Source of the DNA: Cerioporus squamosus
Lineage: Eukaryota > Basidiomycota > Agaricomycetes > Polyporales > Polyporaceae
Assembly (NCBI GenBank): GCA_022592435.1
Contig: JABYQS010000138.1
Span: 1-64,000 of the forward strand
Direction of reading: 5' to 3'
Length of the DNA stretch: 64,000 nt
The position numbers were made by a program, and so were the translations under genes. Shown here in pieces: positions 32,898-45,145 of the stretch. Below the pieces are notes generated by a model. That model did not search any database. It was not told where the DNA came from and saw nothing but the letters and a program-made list of their open reading frames with translations. The stretch's first letter is position 1. Every line of letters begins with the position of its first letter.

Positions 32898-33929
32898 ATG
32901 TCTCCTGATAGAATCTGGTTCAGTGAGTGCTGTAATGCTTCTGTTGGATGGCCTCATCGCTGACGACGAGTATGCGACAGTCACTGGTGCCTCGACCGGA
33001 TTCGGGCGACGCCTTGCAGAGCTCGTCCTCAAGAAAGGCGAGAAGGTCGTCGCGACCGCCCGTCGGCCCTCCGCACTAGACGACATCGTCCGTCAGTACC
33101 CGGCCGACCGCCTCCTCGTGCTCAAAGTCGATGTCAGCATCGCGCAGGACATCACGGATGCATTCGCCGCGACCAAGGAGAAGTTCGGCCGGCTCGATGT
33201 CGTCGTGAACAACGCTGCGTACGCCGTGATGGGCGAGCTCGAGTCTGTCCCAGAAGAGCAGGGCCGCACGCTGTTTGACACGAACTTCTGGGGCGCTGTC
33301 CGTGTCTCGCGGGAGGCGATCAAGTTCTTCCGCGAGGTGAACGCTCCTGGGGTCGGAGGCCGGCTCCTGCAGATTTCGTCGGTCTCTGGAATCATCGGGG
33401 GTGCCGGTATGGCTTACTACTCGGCTTCGAAGCACGGTATGTGCTGCGCATTCTGTCAAACATGCGCATAGGGACTGATATCGGATTGGCTTGCAGCGCT
33501 GGAGGGCATGTCTGAGTGTCTCGCTGCCGAGCTCGATCCTGCGTGGAACATCAAGGTAGGCTCCTGTTTCTATCCTTGGCGACGCTATCAGCTGACGCGC
33601 TTTGCACGACGCAGGTTACCCTTGTCGAGCCGGCGTCCTTCCACACGGAAGGTCAGGCAAAGACCCTCTGGGCCCCAGCTCACCCAGCGTACAGCAATCC
33701 GGAGCTGCCCGCTTCGCGCATGCGGAACGGATGGGGTACGTACAACCCACCCGGCGACGTCAACAAGGCAGTGGAGGTCCTCTACAAAGTTGCAGACCTG
33801 CCGGATCCGCCGCTGCATTTCGTACTCGGGGAGAACGCCATCATATATGTGCGGAAGAAGCTGGCAGTACTTGCTGCCGACATCGACAAGTACGAGTCGT
33901 GGTCTCAGAACCTGAAGAAGGACGCGTGA
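32898..33929 (+). CDS. Short-chain dehydrogenase/reductase (284 aa)
   Basis: NAD(P)-dependent oxidoreductase of the classical SDR family, probably cytosolic; the substrate cannot be told. Exons are 32898-32922, 32981-33436, 33497-33555 and 33615-33929, with GT-AG introns of 58-60 bp. The small first exon encodes MSPDRIWF. Signatures in order: cofactor loop ITGASTGFGRRLAE (about 9-22), Asp in DVS (about 60), NNAAYA (about 86-91; usual NNAG), the catalytic Ser in ISSVSG (about 139), and YYSASKH with Tyr and Lys four apart (about 152-158). The C-terminal segment VEPASFHTEG fits the substrate-loop region. Family length 250-290 is met. A decayed fragment of its 3' end is found at 57600-57770 within the inverted duplicate. 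Confidence 0.92.
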
Positions 33930-34254
33930 GCTATGGCCATATAGCTAGTACGATTTATCGTACGCGCATAGTATGTCTGCGTATATATTCGATCCGCCAA
34001 ATTGCGAACATTCTGTTCAGGCCACATCCGGTCTTGTCGGCTTTGAGCGACGTCAGTACAGAGATCGCGTGGAGGCGAGCTGTGCGTTCACCCCTGGTGT
34101 AACTGCTATCCAATATAAGCCCGAGCGCAAGTACTTTAAATATGAGCGTGACATACAGGACAATTCAAGGCATATGGACGATGTACACGATGTAGAGAAC
34201 GAATCACACAGGAACCTTGATGCTTCTATAGTACTGTAGTAGTAGCGTAACTCG

Positions 34255-35908
34255 TCAGGAGAAATGCGGCCAGTATCTACCCCATGACGGCAGGTCAAAG
34301 GCGGCAGGTGGCAAGGCGAAGAGCTGCCTGAGACTCTCGACAACAAGGTACCCACTGGAAAAAAGGTACAGGATAGTGAACACCACAAGAAGAGCATGGT
34401 ATACATGCTTTTGCCATGACGACTCGAGTTTGAGGTGGAACTCGAGAAAGTGACCATGACGACCGATATAGTGCTGAATCCAAAGTAAGGGTAAGACCAA
34501 TGCAGAGAACGTCAGACAGAGCACAAAACCAGTAGCTGCGACGAGCACGATCGCCACAAGCCAGAGGGTCCGCTCAGTCTCACTTGGGAACGTCACTGTG
34601 AGCCCGGCGAGATGGGGCAGCCCATAGACAGCCCCCAAGGAGATAGCGATGACGGGGAAATGTATGATGGCATGACCCACTACGTAATCGAGGTTGACGT
34701 TGTACGCCTGGAGAGAAGCTACAGGGACGACATAGTCTTTGGATGTAGACTCCCACTGAGTCACCATGTCCGTGCCAACCTCAGACGCTAGGGTCCGCCG
34801 CGTGTTCGTAGTCCGCAGTTCGTGGGCAGAATTTTCGAGGAGGGGATACCGTGACGGCACCGTGTGGGTCGTCGCCCCCAAGCGGGACCTCCTCCTAGTC
34901 TCCAGGAAGCGAACGCTTGTGAGTAAGAAGTTCTCCGAGGGGGCATGATAGCTAACCAACCCGCCAAGCAAGTATACAGTTGCCGAGCTCGACATCGACA
35001 ACCACGCGCAGAGAGGGCGGACATCTTGGGACTCAATGATGGCGGTTTGGTGCGCGACGTCCTTCGGCTTTTCCCACCACACCAAGTACGTGAGGAGTGT
35101 GCAGGCCGCATGTGCAATGGTGGTAACCTCGAGGAGGGAGAGCTGCAGCCCTTGCGCGTGCCGGACGATGCACGTGAGGAGAAACCACGACACCTGCCAG
35201 AGGAGCAGGGCCTTCGCAAACCCATCGGCCTTGCTGCGATCGACAATGTCGTCGTAGGCGAGATCGGGGATCACGGATGGCTTATGCCGCATGAGGAGTC
35301 AGACGCCAAGGGGGCTCAATACGCCGTTCATTTGCCACGCAGGGAGGTAGTTGTCGTCTGATGGGGGGGCATAAGGATCCTTGAGAACGAAGCCACCCAT
35401 AGCGGCGTAGAAGCCGTGAGCCAGAGTCCAGGGATGCTTCCGGGGTTCGTTGCCCTTGAACATTACTGTGAGCGGCCTTGCAGTGCAGGATCAACTGTGC
35501 GCTTACCATGGCTCCGCCCTCGGGACGCCCGAGCTGCCCGTCCCCCTTTACCCCGAGTAACCGTGCGAGTATCCGGTAGGAACGAGGAGGGTTCGAACCG
35601 GCCACGGGCAAGGCTATCTGGGCTTCCAGCGTAAGGAGCAAAGCCATTTTAAACTGATTAAATGCGATGTAGAACAGGAGCTCGGGGCAGAAGAGCCCGA
35701 CGAAGACCCATCCGAATTTGGACAGGTACTGCCTCGCTATCGACCTCCCCGTCGAGATGTCGACGTGTAAGGCAGACCAGACGCAGATGATAAGTGTAGC
35801 GAGGCAGCTCGTGAAGATAGAGAATGTGCTACGGAAGTCTGGGGCAGGCTGCCAAGGGATGAGGTCGGTGGTGGTTGGAGGGGTGCATTTCCAATGCTCG
35901 GAGTCCAT
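34255..35908 (-). pseudogene. Multi-TM membrane protein gene, copy A, interrupted by a stop
   Basis: Paralogue of 55306-57143. Exon 1 (35908-35507) encodes MDSEHWKCTPPTTTDLIPW, then helices FTSCLATLIICVWSALHV and FVGLFCPELLFYIAF. Exon 2 starts at 35454 (KHPWTLAHGFYAAMGGFVL). It meets an in-frame TGA at 35301-35299 (LSPLGV-stop-LLMRHKPS), where copy B has an Arg codon, CGG, in the same context. Beyond the stop the frame stays open to 34255 with at least four more helices and the C-terminal SGYLVVESLRQLFALPPAAFDLPSW signature. A C-to-T change could have made TGA. The family is common in Agaricomycetes and uncharacterised. If stop readthrough or a nearby intron exists, it could still be expressed. 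Confidence 0.78.
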
Positions 35909-36904
35909 GACGATGGCTGGACGGTTGCACTAATGCCCTGTCCTATGAGGAGCTATATGGCTGGGATGGGCACGCTTTAGCATCGAGGCCAATGCATCGA
36001 TATGCGCATCGACAGCGTGAGAGCCGGGAAGTAAAACCGGGCGAAAGATACAGGGAAGAAGGTTTGCAGATCGCGACGGACGCCAGTCCTCCAGCCATGT
36101 GCCGCTTGCGGGGTTTACGGTAGCGATGCGGACTCTGGGCATGCAGAAAGGAACACATCAGCATACCGTGCGGAAGAAATTGGACTGACGTACGCCTTCC
36201 TGCGCTGATCTTGCGAAACTCCACCGTTCGCTCGCAGGAATCCAAGATGGCGCTCTGCATCGTGATGAACCGTAGGAGGCTCACCCACGTTATCTGCAAC
36301 AGACACCGCTTTCAGAGTAGTACTGCACCTACTCGCTTCAGCTTCCCCGGCGGCGGTGGCGTGCATGTCAACCCCGACGCAGTGGAGCCCTCTGAACAGG
36401 TCCCTTCTCCTCTCAAACCGCCACCATCACCGCATTGCATGCACGTGCTATCTGTTCCATGCAACTCGTCCACCCTATCACCCTGGCCCCGCGTACAAGG
36501 ACGGTCAGGAGGACGGGTAGCATGGTGTACCGGGAACATAAGGGTGGTCGAGTAGGCACCACCAGATGCACACGTTCCGGAATGGTGCTGGTGGTTACTG
36601 GAGTGGCGAGTACACTTACGTATGTCTTACGCGCCGCGCGGGGAGGTGGGAGGTCAGGGGGATAGAAGCGGGTCGGAGCCCGCACCGCGCCGGAAAACTA
36701 CGGACCTGCAGATCCTGCTTGTGGATACTGGAGGATAGTCAGCGTTCGCGTCAGTAGCCTCGTTCGCTCGTGTACAACAATGCCGTGCGTACTGCTAGGG
36801 TGCGGCGCAGTTCTCCCACTGAAGCCGTAATGTAACTGTAGTGCATATGCCAATGTTCACGACGCGCGGGTCCGTGCTTCCACAGTCCCATTTCTCCCGC
36901 TAAG

Positions 36905-36985
36905 GTTTGGGGCTTAGGATGAGAAGCCGATGACGATTTCGCACAGCTCAAGCGGAAGCCGGAGCCTTCGCATGGCGGAGAAGCG
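36905..36985 (-). pseudogene. F-box-like gene fragment in block A
   Basis: On the minus strand the sequence reads MRRLRLPLELCEIVIGFSS before a stop. RLPLELCEIVIGF has the Leu-Pro-x-Glu core of an F-box. The matching place in block B (about 54383-54450, +) reads RLPLELCDVSGFILEPEP. Both are too short to be genes, and look like remnants of one F-box gene carried in the duplication. Confidence 0.45.
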
Positions 36986-37833
36986 GAAGAGCCAAGCTGA
37001 GGGTCTCCGAGTCCCGCAACTTGCGCTGAAAGTGTGCGGTGAGTGCCTTCGTCGTCGACCAGCTGTGGAACGCTCATTGTGTTCCTGCAAACTTTCACGT
37101 ATGGTGGACTCGACTGGACGCCTAGTAAGTAAGTAGGCCGCGAAAAGTCAGTCAACGTTGTGTAGTTATGGTTCACTACGCACGTTCTGCCGGTATACGC
37201 ACGAGTACTTCATCTCAACGAGTTGATGGTCGTTGCAATTGTTGCTCGGGACACGAGATTTCCGCAGTAGTCCGGGACATGTCAAGTACAGTGTCACTGT
37301 GTGAAGCTGTTGAAGAGGTTGATTTTCGGGAGAGGCATGTACAGACGCGTAGCACAGCATGACGCATCCCTGACTACTATTCACAGAACTTCTTGAAGTT
37401 TACGTGGTCGAAGTCCGGGCAGACTGCTTATACGGAACGCGCGTTCTATTCCGCAGCTATTGGAGACAACACCGCGACAACAACTCTACAAGGTGTAATA
37501 CAGGATGAATACGATTAACCGCCACCGCGGCCAAAGGAGTGTGTGCTAGTAGTGTCAATGTGAGGGGGGTATGCAGCTAACAATACAGTGTAGGGGGTTC
37601 ACAACCTAAGGACCAGAAGCCGAACGAGGACAAGACGCGAACATGAGGAGGCGGGTAACACAGACGGTGGAGAAGCATGGGACATGTTATTGGAGGAATG
37701 GGGTTTGCGCAAGGGATGCGTGAAGGGACGAGTGTAACGGAGGATGAGACAGGAGCGAAGAGGACGTTCGTATGTCGAAGGTTCGGATTAAAGGTGGACA
37801 CGGGGACGGAGACGGAGACAGATGCACGGTGCT

Positions 37834-39407
37834 TCAGACCATGTCTATAGAGTGTCGCACCGACGAGGGCACGTCCGCCTCCTGGCGCACCGGCGAGTGC
37901 GGGTTGTGCACGCGCGGCGGCTTCGGGAAGTCGATGATCGGGACGTTCGTCGCGACTGGCGAAGGGTTGAAGTCCGCCTTGCCCTTCTCCGAGTCGACGG
38001 GGGAGGAGATGAAAGTGCTCGAGCCCGCGGTGCTGTCGCTGGGCGAGTACGGCGTCTTCTCCTCGATGTCGCTGATGGAGATGTTCGTGGACAGCCTGTC
38101 CGAGAAGCTGTCCATCGAGTCGCGGCGCGTGTTGCGCTGCACGAACGTCGGGATCGTCGCGCGGCCAAAGCCAGACTTCGATCTGCAAGAACGCTATCGT
38201 TAGCAAACGGTCCCGAAGCGAAGGAAAGCGGAGAGAGACGTACCCAGTGGACGAGAAGCCAGTCCCGCTGCGGTCCATGGTGGTGATGCCCACGCGCTTC
38301 GCCACGGATGAGAGCGCGAGCTTGTAGTGCTTGCGCGCCTCCTCAGCAAGGCCGAAGAAACAGAAGAAGACCATCGCGCAGCCGATCGGCGCCCACACGC
38401 GGAAGTTCATGACCTTGACGAGCTCGGGCGACGCGCGCCACGCGATCGCGGACATGGAGTTCACGCGCGAGAACTTGTAGTGGAGGTCCGCGAGCCCGCG
38501 GTACTCGTAGATCGGCGCGACGCGCAGGTTCTCGACGATGTTGTAGATCGTCAGCGGGATCGTGAAGAGGATCTCGATCGACGCGAGGCCCATCAGCCGG
38601 AAGTAGCGGTTGAAGGTGAGGTTGTTGTTCGACGCCATAAGCTCGTTGAACTGCCGCCGGCGTTGGAAGAACGCGCGCAGGGTGAGGATGCAGAACGTCG
38701 CCGAGACGAGCCCGATGGGGATCGGCCAGCAGACGTAGAGGAGGTACGCAAGGAAAGTGTTCGGGTACTCCTCGATGCATCCAATGCCCTCAAGGATGTC
38801 GAAACGGTGGCCCTGGTAGAACCAGTCTATGTATCGCGATGGATGTCAGGATAAGTGGATGAAGGATGGAGCTGTAGTGACGTACACAGGGCAATACCGA
38901 CGACGGGGATTCCAAGACCGATGAGGAGGTCGGTCAGGAGGTTGCGCCGCTTGTCAGCCCGGCTGATCGACACCGCGGAGACGTTCGCGATGTGGTAGAG
39001 GCGGCGGTTGATGACGAGGGACGCGCAGCAGACACCGAGACTGGATGCGATGTTGAAGCGGGTCGCTGCACGGATAGCGGTTAGTCTCGCGCGAAACTTC
39101 GCCAGAAGACGGTACGAGCACTTACTGATATCGCACCAGACCGGGGCCACGTTAATCGCGTTGTTCCTCCAGATCATCATGTTAATGAACTGGAGGAGGC
39201 ACTGGCCACCCATCCAGAAGATGTAGAGCACGCAGCCGACGTTCCATGCTGCATATCGCTCCATTCAACATCTGCCCAGTTTCTCGCTGCGGAAAGCAAG
39301 GATGACGTACCTTCCAAGTGCCAGTAAAGCGGAACGGAGATGAGAATAAAAGCGAGCAGCGAGAACGCCGCGTTGATGTCGACCTGAACCAGCCAAGAGA
39401 CAGCCAT
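37834..39407 (-). CDS. STE3: STE3-type pheromone receptor 3 (443 aa)
   Basis: Exons are 39407-39311, 39248-39126, 39065-38886, 38826-38244 and 38182-37834; introns run 60-62 bp and all splice cleanly. It shares with receptors 1 and 2 the intron after WCDI and the one before the Y-x-x-QGHRFDILEGIGC loop (about 134-150). An extra first intron splits the region that is one exon in the others. FNRYFRLMGLASIEI follows helix 5, as in receptor 1. The tail (about 328-443) is Ser/Pro-rich. Helix 1 begins at the N-terminus, DINAAFSLLAFILISVPLYW. It lies 25 kb from receptor 1 with no precursor seen nearby, so I infer a receptor-like paralogue. Plasma membrane, G-protein coupled. Confidence 0.92.
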
Positions 39408-39840
39408 TTCGGAGAAGACCAGTATTATTCGACGCTACTGAGTGTACAGCGGTACAGAAGCAGTAGGCGGAGGGCGGCTGGGGCGTCGGGAGGCTGCGCG
39501 GTGAGCGGGGAAGCCTGAGGGGAAGCTCGCGATGTGCAGCGGAGGAGCGACTGCTGGTGCAACCCGTCCGCCAACGTCCTACTTTAATCCATCCCCACCG
39601 TCGCAAGCTAGCGCACCGATTCGGGCGCAACCTTGTATTCGGCTACGGTCGCGGCAATCGCAGACGCAGTGAGACGCTTCATTCGGTACTCACTTTGACT
39701 TTCCTAATCCGGACGCTACCTTGTACTCGCTCCAGATTTGGGCAGACCTCGGTGATCTCGACATGTGGCGGGCTGGTCACCGGGGGAAGTTTTGAGTTCT
39801 GAGCAGAAGGCTGAGAATCACAGGCGACATGTTCCCATGC

Positions 39841-41490
39841 CTATACTGAAAGCAGGATCAAAGGAGTGGCCAGAGAAGGAAGGCTGAACCTCTCACCTAA
39901 CTGGGAATCCCTTTGACATTCGCCTATGAACGACTTCCTGATTTCGCGCAATACGCTGCGGGCCGCCGTCACGATATGGCCAGACGCTGTAGAGATGCTG
40001 CCAAAGTACAAGACGAGGTGGATATGGCAGTCGAAGTGTGCGATAGACAATGTCGCCAAGTACTCGAGCGCCGGTGCAGGACCACCCTGCCGCAATACAT
40101 TCCGAGTAACGCCATGTTGTCTGCGACGGAGGAAACAAGCAGGTTGTCGGATCGAGAAGAAAGCAGCAGTACCAGAGTCGTCGTTCGCCGTTCTTGTTGG
40201 AGGAGGATATGCCGAGGAAGGCAGCGAGCGCTATGCGAACCAGTTCCAGATGATGCAAGTCCCGTTGCTGGAGGTAACGGAAGGATCCCTCAGGAGGAGT
40301 GTAGGTGTGGTGGTGTTCACGATGCAAGGACGTCGGGGAGGCACTTGTGCGGGTGGAAGATATATGTAGGCCCACCGCCTCTATTGTCTTGCATGCGAGT
40401 GGCACTAGCGCGCGTCAGCTATTGTCTTGCCATCGGGATATCAGATCTGGATGGCATACCGGCAACCAGCCCGCAACTCCGGACCGCTCCCTACCGCTCC
40501 TCGACGACCAGCACTACATAGTACTGCGCAAATCTACGACCTTCTGCAACTGTTCCTCTTCAGCTTCTCACGAGGGCGCGCAAGTTCTCGAATTGGGGAA
40601 CCTGGGTCAGACTTGCGAGTTGCAGCTGCTTCGGCATGCAGTGGGCTCACGCGCCGGGTGACTTGCGGCCCCATGAATACCCTTGCGTCCAGATTGCGAC
40701 TGCTCACCGTGTACTCAGTCGCCCTGCCATGCAGATTCGCTCGCGAGACCCATGGATGGCCATGCTGCCAGCTGACTTCGTGAGGGGTACTGATCGGATT
40801 GTCAATGCCGTCATGCTTGCGCATGCGTTGCCGCCGACGCCCGAAACGTCCAGCTTGATCAACCTCCTAATATATGCGATCTAAGTAGAGCACTGTTTTC
40901 AGCAACCGAGGTTCAGCTTCTCTACACAGAGAAATACTTACAGAGACTGCCGCCTGCAGGTTTGTGATATGGCTGAGAGCAATCTATCGACCAAGAGTTG
41001 CGCGACGCGCGACATCCCGGTACAACCACATCGAAGCGTCCTCGACAGACCGAGTTGCCTGTAGCCAAGAGTTGCAAACGAAACCATGGTCAGTGAAGAG
41101 GCAGCGTAGATGAAAGGGAGGGACGCGCTTGATATGAGCCTCAGGCTTCCTCGCTCCTGTCCCGCCTCTCCGATAGAGAACCTATCGTGCACTGCGACGG
41201 TATGTGTGCAGTACTCCACGAGTGTCTGCCATTTCAAAGCCTGAGATGGGTTGGTGTGGTTGAGCAATGCGATCCATGAGAGTGCGAATGAGTTCAAGTC
41301 TAGGTTCAAGCTGTTCGCTGCGGCAGTGTCTCCACCGTCCAGCCACAGCCAGCCACCAAGGCAGATCACATCGGGCGACCTCAGCTGTGCATGTGAGCGC
41401 CCATCGGTACTCCTGCCTCGGCCCTGATAACTTATCTCTGTCTTTCCTGGTCCAGGACTTTCACGGGCATCGATGAAGTTTGCAGTCTTA
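39841..41490 (-). CDS. Possible multi-exon membrane protein (exons unresolved)
   Basis: Minus-strand pieces look coding but I cannot join them with confidence. They are LNSFALSWIALLNHTNPSQALKWQTL and SSASLPFIYAASSLTMVSFATLGY (41320-41060), a basic soluble stretch ending EKLKRNSC (40820-40540), and ALEYLATLSIAHFDCHIHLVLY with ASGHIVTAARSVLREIRKSF (40090-39900). Candidate splice motifs occur near 40960 (CT|GTAAGT) and 41165. The hydrophobic pieces and the HIVTAARSVLREIR-type end suggest a membrane protein like the other uncharacterised families in this window. It could be a pseudogene. Confidence 0.32.
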
Positions 41491-41700
41491 CATAGTTTAC
41501 AACGCGCGATGTGTAACGGCAAGTACCTATATAGACTGTGCGAAGCGTGGCCGATGCGGCCACAGGCTGGCAGGAAGGACGCCACGCGCCGCCGGCGCCG
41601 CGTCGTTTCCGACCAGCTAAAACTTAGAATTTGAACACTTTGACCTCCTCCATTGGACGTCACTCGCACTCGACACACACCCATCGTTGGCACATCCAGC

Positions 41701-42960
41701 ATGAGGACTCTAACACAGTTTACCCTCCAGATGCCCGAGGACATGCCGTTCTACGAGAACGAGGACGTGCTCGTCCGGTTCCGCCACTCATCGCTCTACG
41801 ATTACCGACATACGCCCGATATGCAAGCACACTTCATTGAGTGCTCGAACCATCTCTCGCGCAACTCCTTTGTGAGCCTTTTGCCAGGGATGGACGAAGG
41901 TGACGGCGAAAAAGTGCTCGATATCGGCCTCCGGTAAGAGTCGTCCACAAACTGGATCATGATCTCTCACTTCGTGCGCCGAGGACGTATACTTACTCAT
42001 GCTCCAAAGGTATTATTCTGGCTGCTCGGTCAAACAGGTGAACATTCACCGCGCCATCCACTTGTGGGAAATGATCACGGACGTAGAAAGCGACATGCCC
42101 GTGTCTTCGTCCCGCGCCTCGCCCTCGCTCCTCGCACGCGCCTACTCCTGTCTCACCTACGCGTACTTCGAGCTACACCGCTCCGCGTATCAAGGCGAGG
42201 CTGTCGAACCCGACCCGACACTACCGCTCGACCATCCCCTCCCCACGCGCACTCCGAACCCGAAACTCGCGAGCGACTTGCTGTATGTCGCGGCGGTGTA
42301 CGCGGACGCCGCTGTACAGGAAGGGCTCGTCAGTCCCATCGTCCTGTACACGGCGTCATGGATCATGGGCGTTGGCAAACGCGATGGGGTCGACCTCAAG
42401 CGCAGCGCCCGGTACGGAGGCTTGACGTACCTTTGGAAGGCAGAGGAGGCGCGCACGAAGGAGTACGAGGCGGAGCAGCGCAAGAAGGCCGCAAAGGTCG
42501 CAAAGGCGCCGAATGCGTACATCTGCGCTGCACCTGGCTGCGGAATTGCTGGAAACGAGAAGAAGGCGTTGATGAAGTGCGGCGGGAGGTGCCCCATGGC
42601 GCGGAAGCCGCACTATTGCAGCAAGGAGTGCCAGAAGAAGGTACGAGGGCACCCTCTTCGCTCGGTGCAGACCTGGGTTGACGGACTTTGTTCTAGGACT
42701 GGAAGGCTCATAAGGCATACTGCAAGCCTGACGACGAGCTCATTGAGCGTCCTCCGGAAATCCCTGTTGACGGTGCGCCTAGGCTCAACGCCGACGATAA
42801 CACGATTCCTCTACCCCCACCTATACCTGATGAGAATTACGAGGGACCGGCGCGTGCTATCGAGATGGATATTCCTGGAGAAGGAAGAGTGCGCTTGGAG
42901 TCGAGGAACCTCACTCCTGCCGTATTGCGATGGATGCGCGATATGACAACTGCCCGGTAA
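41701..42960 (+). CDS. MYND-type zinc-finger protein (375 aa)
   Basis: Exons are 41701-41933, 42010-42640 and 42697-42960 (introns of 76 and 56 bp). The helical N-terminal region (ARAYSCLTYAYFELHRSAYQ, LASDLLYVAAVYADAAVQ, residues ~110-180) resembles Sel1/TPR-like repeats. A Cys/His cluster follows (about 250-295), CAAPGCGI…CGGRCPMARKPHYCSKECQKK then HKAYC, as in MYND fingers, which bind proteins in transcription or assembly. The end is acidic and Pro-rich. It is the intact partner of the broken copy at 16981-18237. Start ATG 41701 (MRTLTQFTLQMPED) is preferred to the upstream in-frame ATG at 41653, which adds no conserved residues. Substrate or partner unknown. Confidence 0.85.
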
Positions 42961-43438
42961 AAGACCAGGAAGACGGGATTGTGGTTGGTTTCGCGTGCTA
43001 ATGATATTCTTGCTTGCTGTATCTTTGTGCTTACAGTGTTGCTACTAATCTTTGCCATGCAATGCTGCTTCGGCTGAAAGACAACTTACACAGGACGGCC
43101 TTAGATGTAGGAGAGGCTGGCTGGGGGAGCAGGTCCCACCTCTGTTCTGCGCGAGAGATGACACGTATAAGTACTATGCTGTGCGTATGCACGGCACGGC
43201 GGAGTTGTATTGCGTTCGGCTACGCACCCACTGAGTGCTCCTGATGGATATGATACAACTAAAAGATACTGCCTAAAACCCTGCTACCAGAGAGAGGGAT
43301 CCGTGTCGGACACGGATGGGATATGTACATACAATATCTTACAATGCGTGGCTGGAGTCCCTGGACTCCCCGGCTAGGCTGTGGTCGACCGAGGCTAGCA
43401 CAAATAATATCCAACATGTCACATGTGCTTGCTCAGTG
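42961..43438. other. Spacer between convergent MYND and MFS genes
   Basis: About 480 bp between two convergent stops. I see no gene or repeat in it. Confidence 0.5.
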
Positions 43439-45145
43439 CTATACGCGCGCGAAAGCGTTCGAGTCTATGCGGAGCTTGGCCATGAGCATGAAGAGGGACC
43501 CGACGATCACACTCGTCCCGCTCAGGACGATGAGTCCCGAGTACGAGCCGTGCGTGAGCCTCAGAAGGGCGCCTGCCGCCGGATTCCCAACGAGGGACCT
43601 GGAAGACGGGCACGAGGAACTGATGAGTAAACTTGACACCTCGAAAGAGAATGGACCGGCGAATGACTCACGGAAACGAGATGATACTGTACAGAAGGCC
43701 GATCCGCATCCCGATCTCCCTGATGTCCGAGATCTGTGCGATGCAGGGCACGATGAGCGCGTTGAACGCGCCCGAGAAGAGGCCGTAGAGCGCAGCGTAC
43801 GCGGCAAGCGGGACGAATGAGTGTGCGGCGGGCCACAGCAGGAGCGTGGACAGGCCCGCGAGGGCTGCGCAAGGGACGAGCAGCGCGAAACGTCCGAACG
43901 CGTCGGCGAAGTGCGCGGGTGCGATCCGCCCGAGCACGCTCCCGGCGTTGAGCACGGCGAGGACGTAGAAGGCCGTGTCGGGCGAGATGCCCTGGTCGGA
44001 GGCGTATGAGACGATGTACGTGAACGGAGTGAAGAGGCCTGCGGTGGACGGGAGCGTGCGTAGAAAAGACGGGCGGTAATATGTCAGCATCGGATCGGAG
44101 CGGAGGGTAGGGGGCGGTGAGGATCATGGAGTAAAAACGCACCGAGGGCCATGAAGCAGCTTCCGACCACGAGAAGCGCGAAGGGTGGGTCCTGGAGGGC
44201 GCGCAGGCCGTGCCATGCACCGTCCCTGTCCTCCTTGGAATGCGTGTGGTCTGGAGAAGATGTCGCCTGCCTTGATACCATAGCCGTTGCCGTGACGCAG
44301 AAAACCAGGCAGATGAGTGCTGAGACCCGAACTCCGCAAACGAACCCGACCCTGGTGAACAGGTACTGCAAGAGAATAGGATAGACCGTGCCACCTGGCA
44401 AGCAAGGATGATCAGCAGGATGCCGGTGGTGCGATTGGTATGCATGCAACCCACCTATTCCCGACCCGACCATCGCGATTCCCAGCGCTGTTGCCCGGTA
44501 TTTGCTGAAGTGAGTCGAGATGGACGCTAATGGCGGGTAAAATCTGACGGGTGGTAGGATCAGCATCTTCGATAGCCGAGTGTAACCACAAGCCCGGAAT
44601 AGAGGCGCTAAGCACTCACAGCATGCCCACACCGAGCCCAGATAGCACGCCCTGTGCTATGATGTACTCGTGGTACCCGCGAGCCATGCTCGTCAACGCG
44701 ATGCTGACAACGTATATGACGGTCCCGAGCGCCATGATCACCCGCGGCCCGTAGACGTCGAACACGCGACCGACGAAACCGCCCTGCAGAAGACCAGGCG
44801 TGAGCAAACAAGCTTGCGCGAGGCCGATCGGACAACGGCACTCACGGAGAAAAAGAACACCCATAGTTGAATCGATCCGATCCATGCTATTGTCGAGGGG
44901 TGGAGGTCCTGCAGTTGGTGGGTCGTGTACCACGACTGGAAGGTCCCGAAAGCATTCATCTGTCCGAATGAACAGAACAACGCGAGGAATGCACCGAAGA
45001 CCGTGAGCCAGGCTGCGGGCCCACCGTCAGCGGGGATGTCGTATGCCTCCGCGCCGCCTTCGTCTGCAGTGGGGTCGTCCTTCCGACGTATCGAGCCGTA
45101 GGTCGGTGCTCTCTTCAGAGCGGCCTTTAGGGACATCAAAGACAT
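43439..45145 (-). CDS. MFS transporter, monocarboxylate-porter type (443 aa)
   Basis: Proton-linked transporter of the major facilitator superfamily, MCT-like group, expected in the plasma membrane. Exons are 45145-44846, 44783-44620, 44543-44455, 44394-44143, 44038-43672 and 43598-43439; phases 0, 2, 1, 1, 2 agree throughout. The N-terminus is cytosolic and acidic (PTYGSIRRKDDPTADE), then DGGPAAWLTVFGAFLALFCSFG, the MCT family opening. GGFVGRVFDVYGPR is the loop 2-3 motif (family G-x-x-x-D-x-x-G). A cytosolic centre around SSPDHTHSKEDRD joins the two halves. NAGSVLGRIAPAHFADAFGR is the matching motif in the second half. The last intron may end at either of two AG sites (near 43599 or 43617); I chose the one giving FPSLVGNPAAGALL. 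The substrate could be monocarboxylate, nicotinate-like or riboflavin-like. Confidence 0.87.

Larger units (their letters stand above)
33750..37130. repeat. Inverted segmental duplication, block A
   Basis: This block reappears, inverted, at about 54250-57770. In order it holds the 3' end of the SDR gene, the multi-TM gene (copy A), its promoter region (a CACGTG-like CATGCACGTGCTAT stretch and CTGTTCCATG), and an F-box-type fragment. Similarity is visible at the protein level through the genes and at base level in the upstream DNA (for example 36870-37100 against 54280-54500). Confidence 0.82.

Noticed and set aside
38327..38854. 175-residue plus-strand frame over receptor 3
   Set aside because: Antisense shadow of the receptor's fourth exon.
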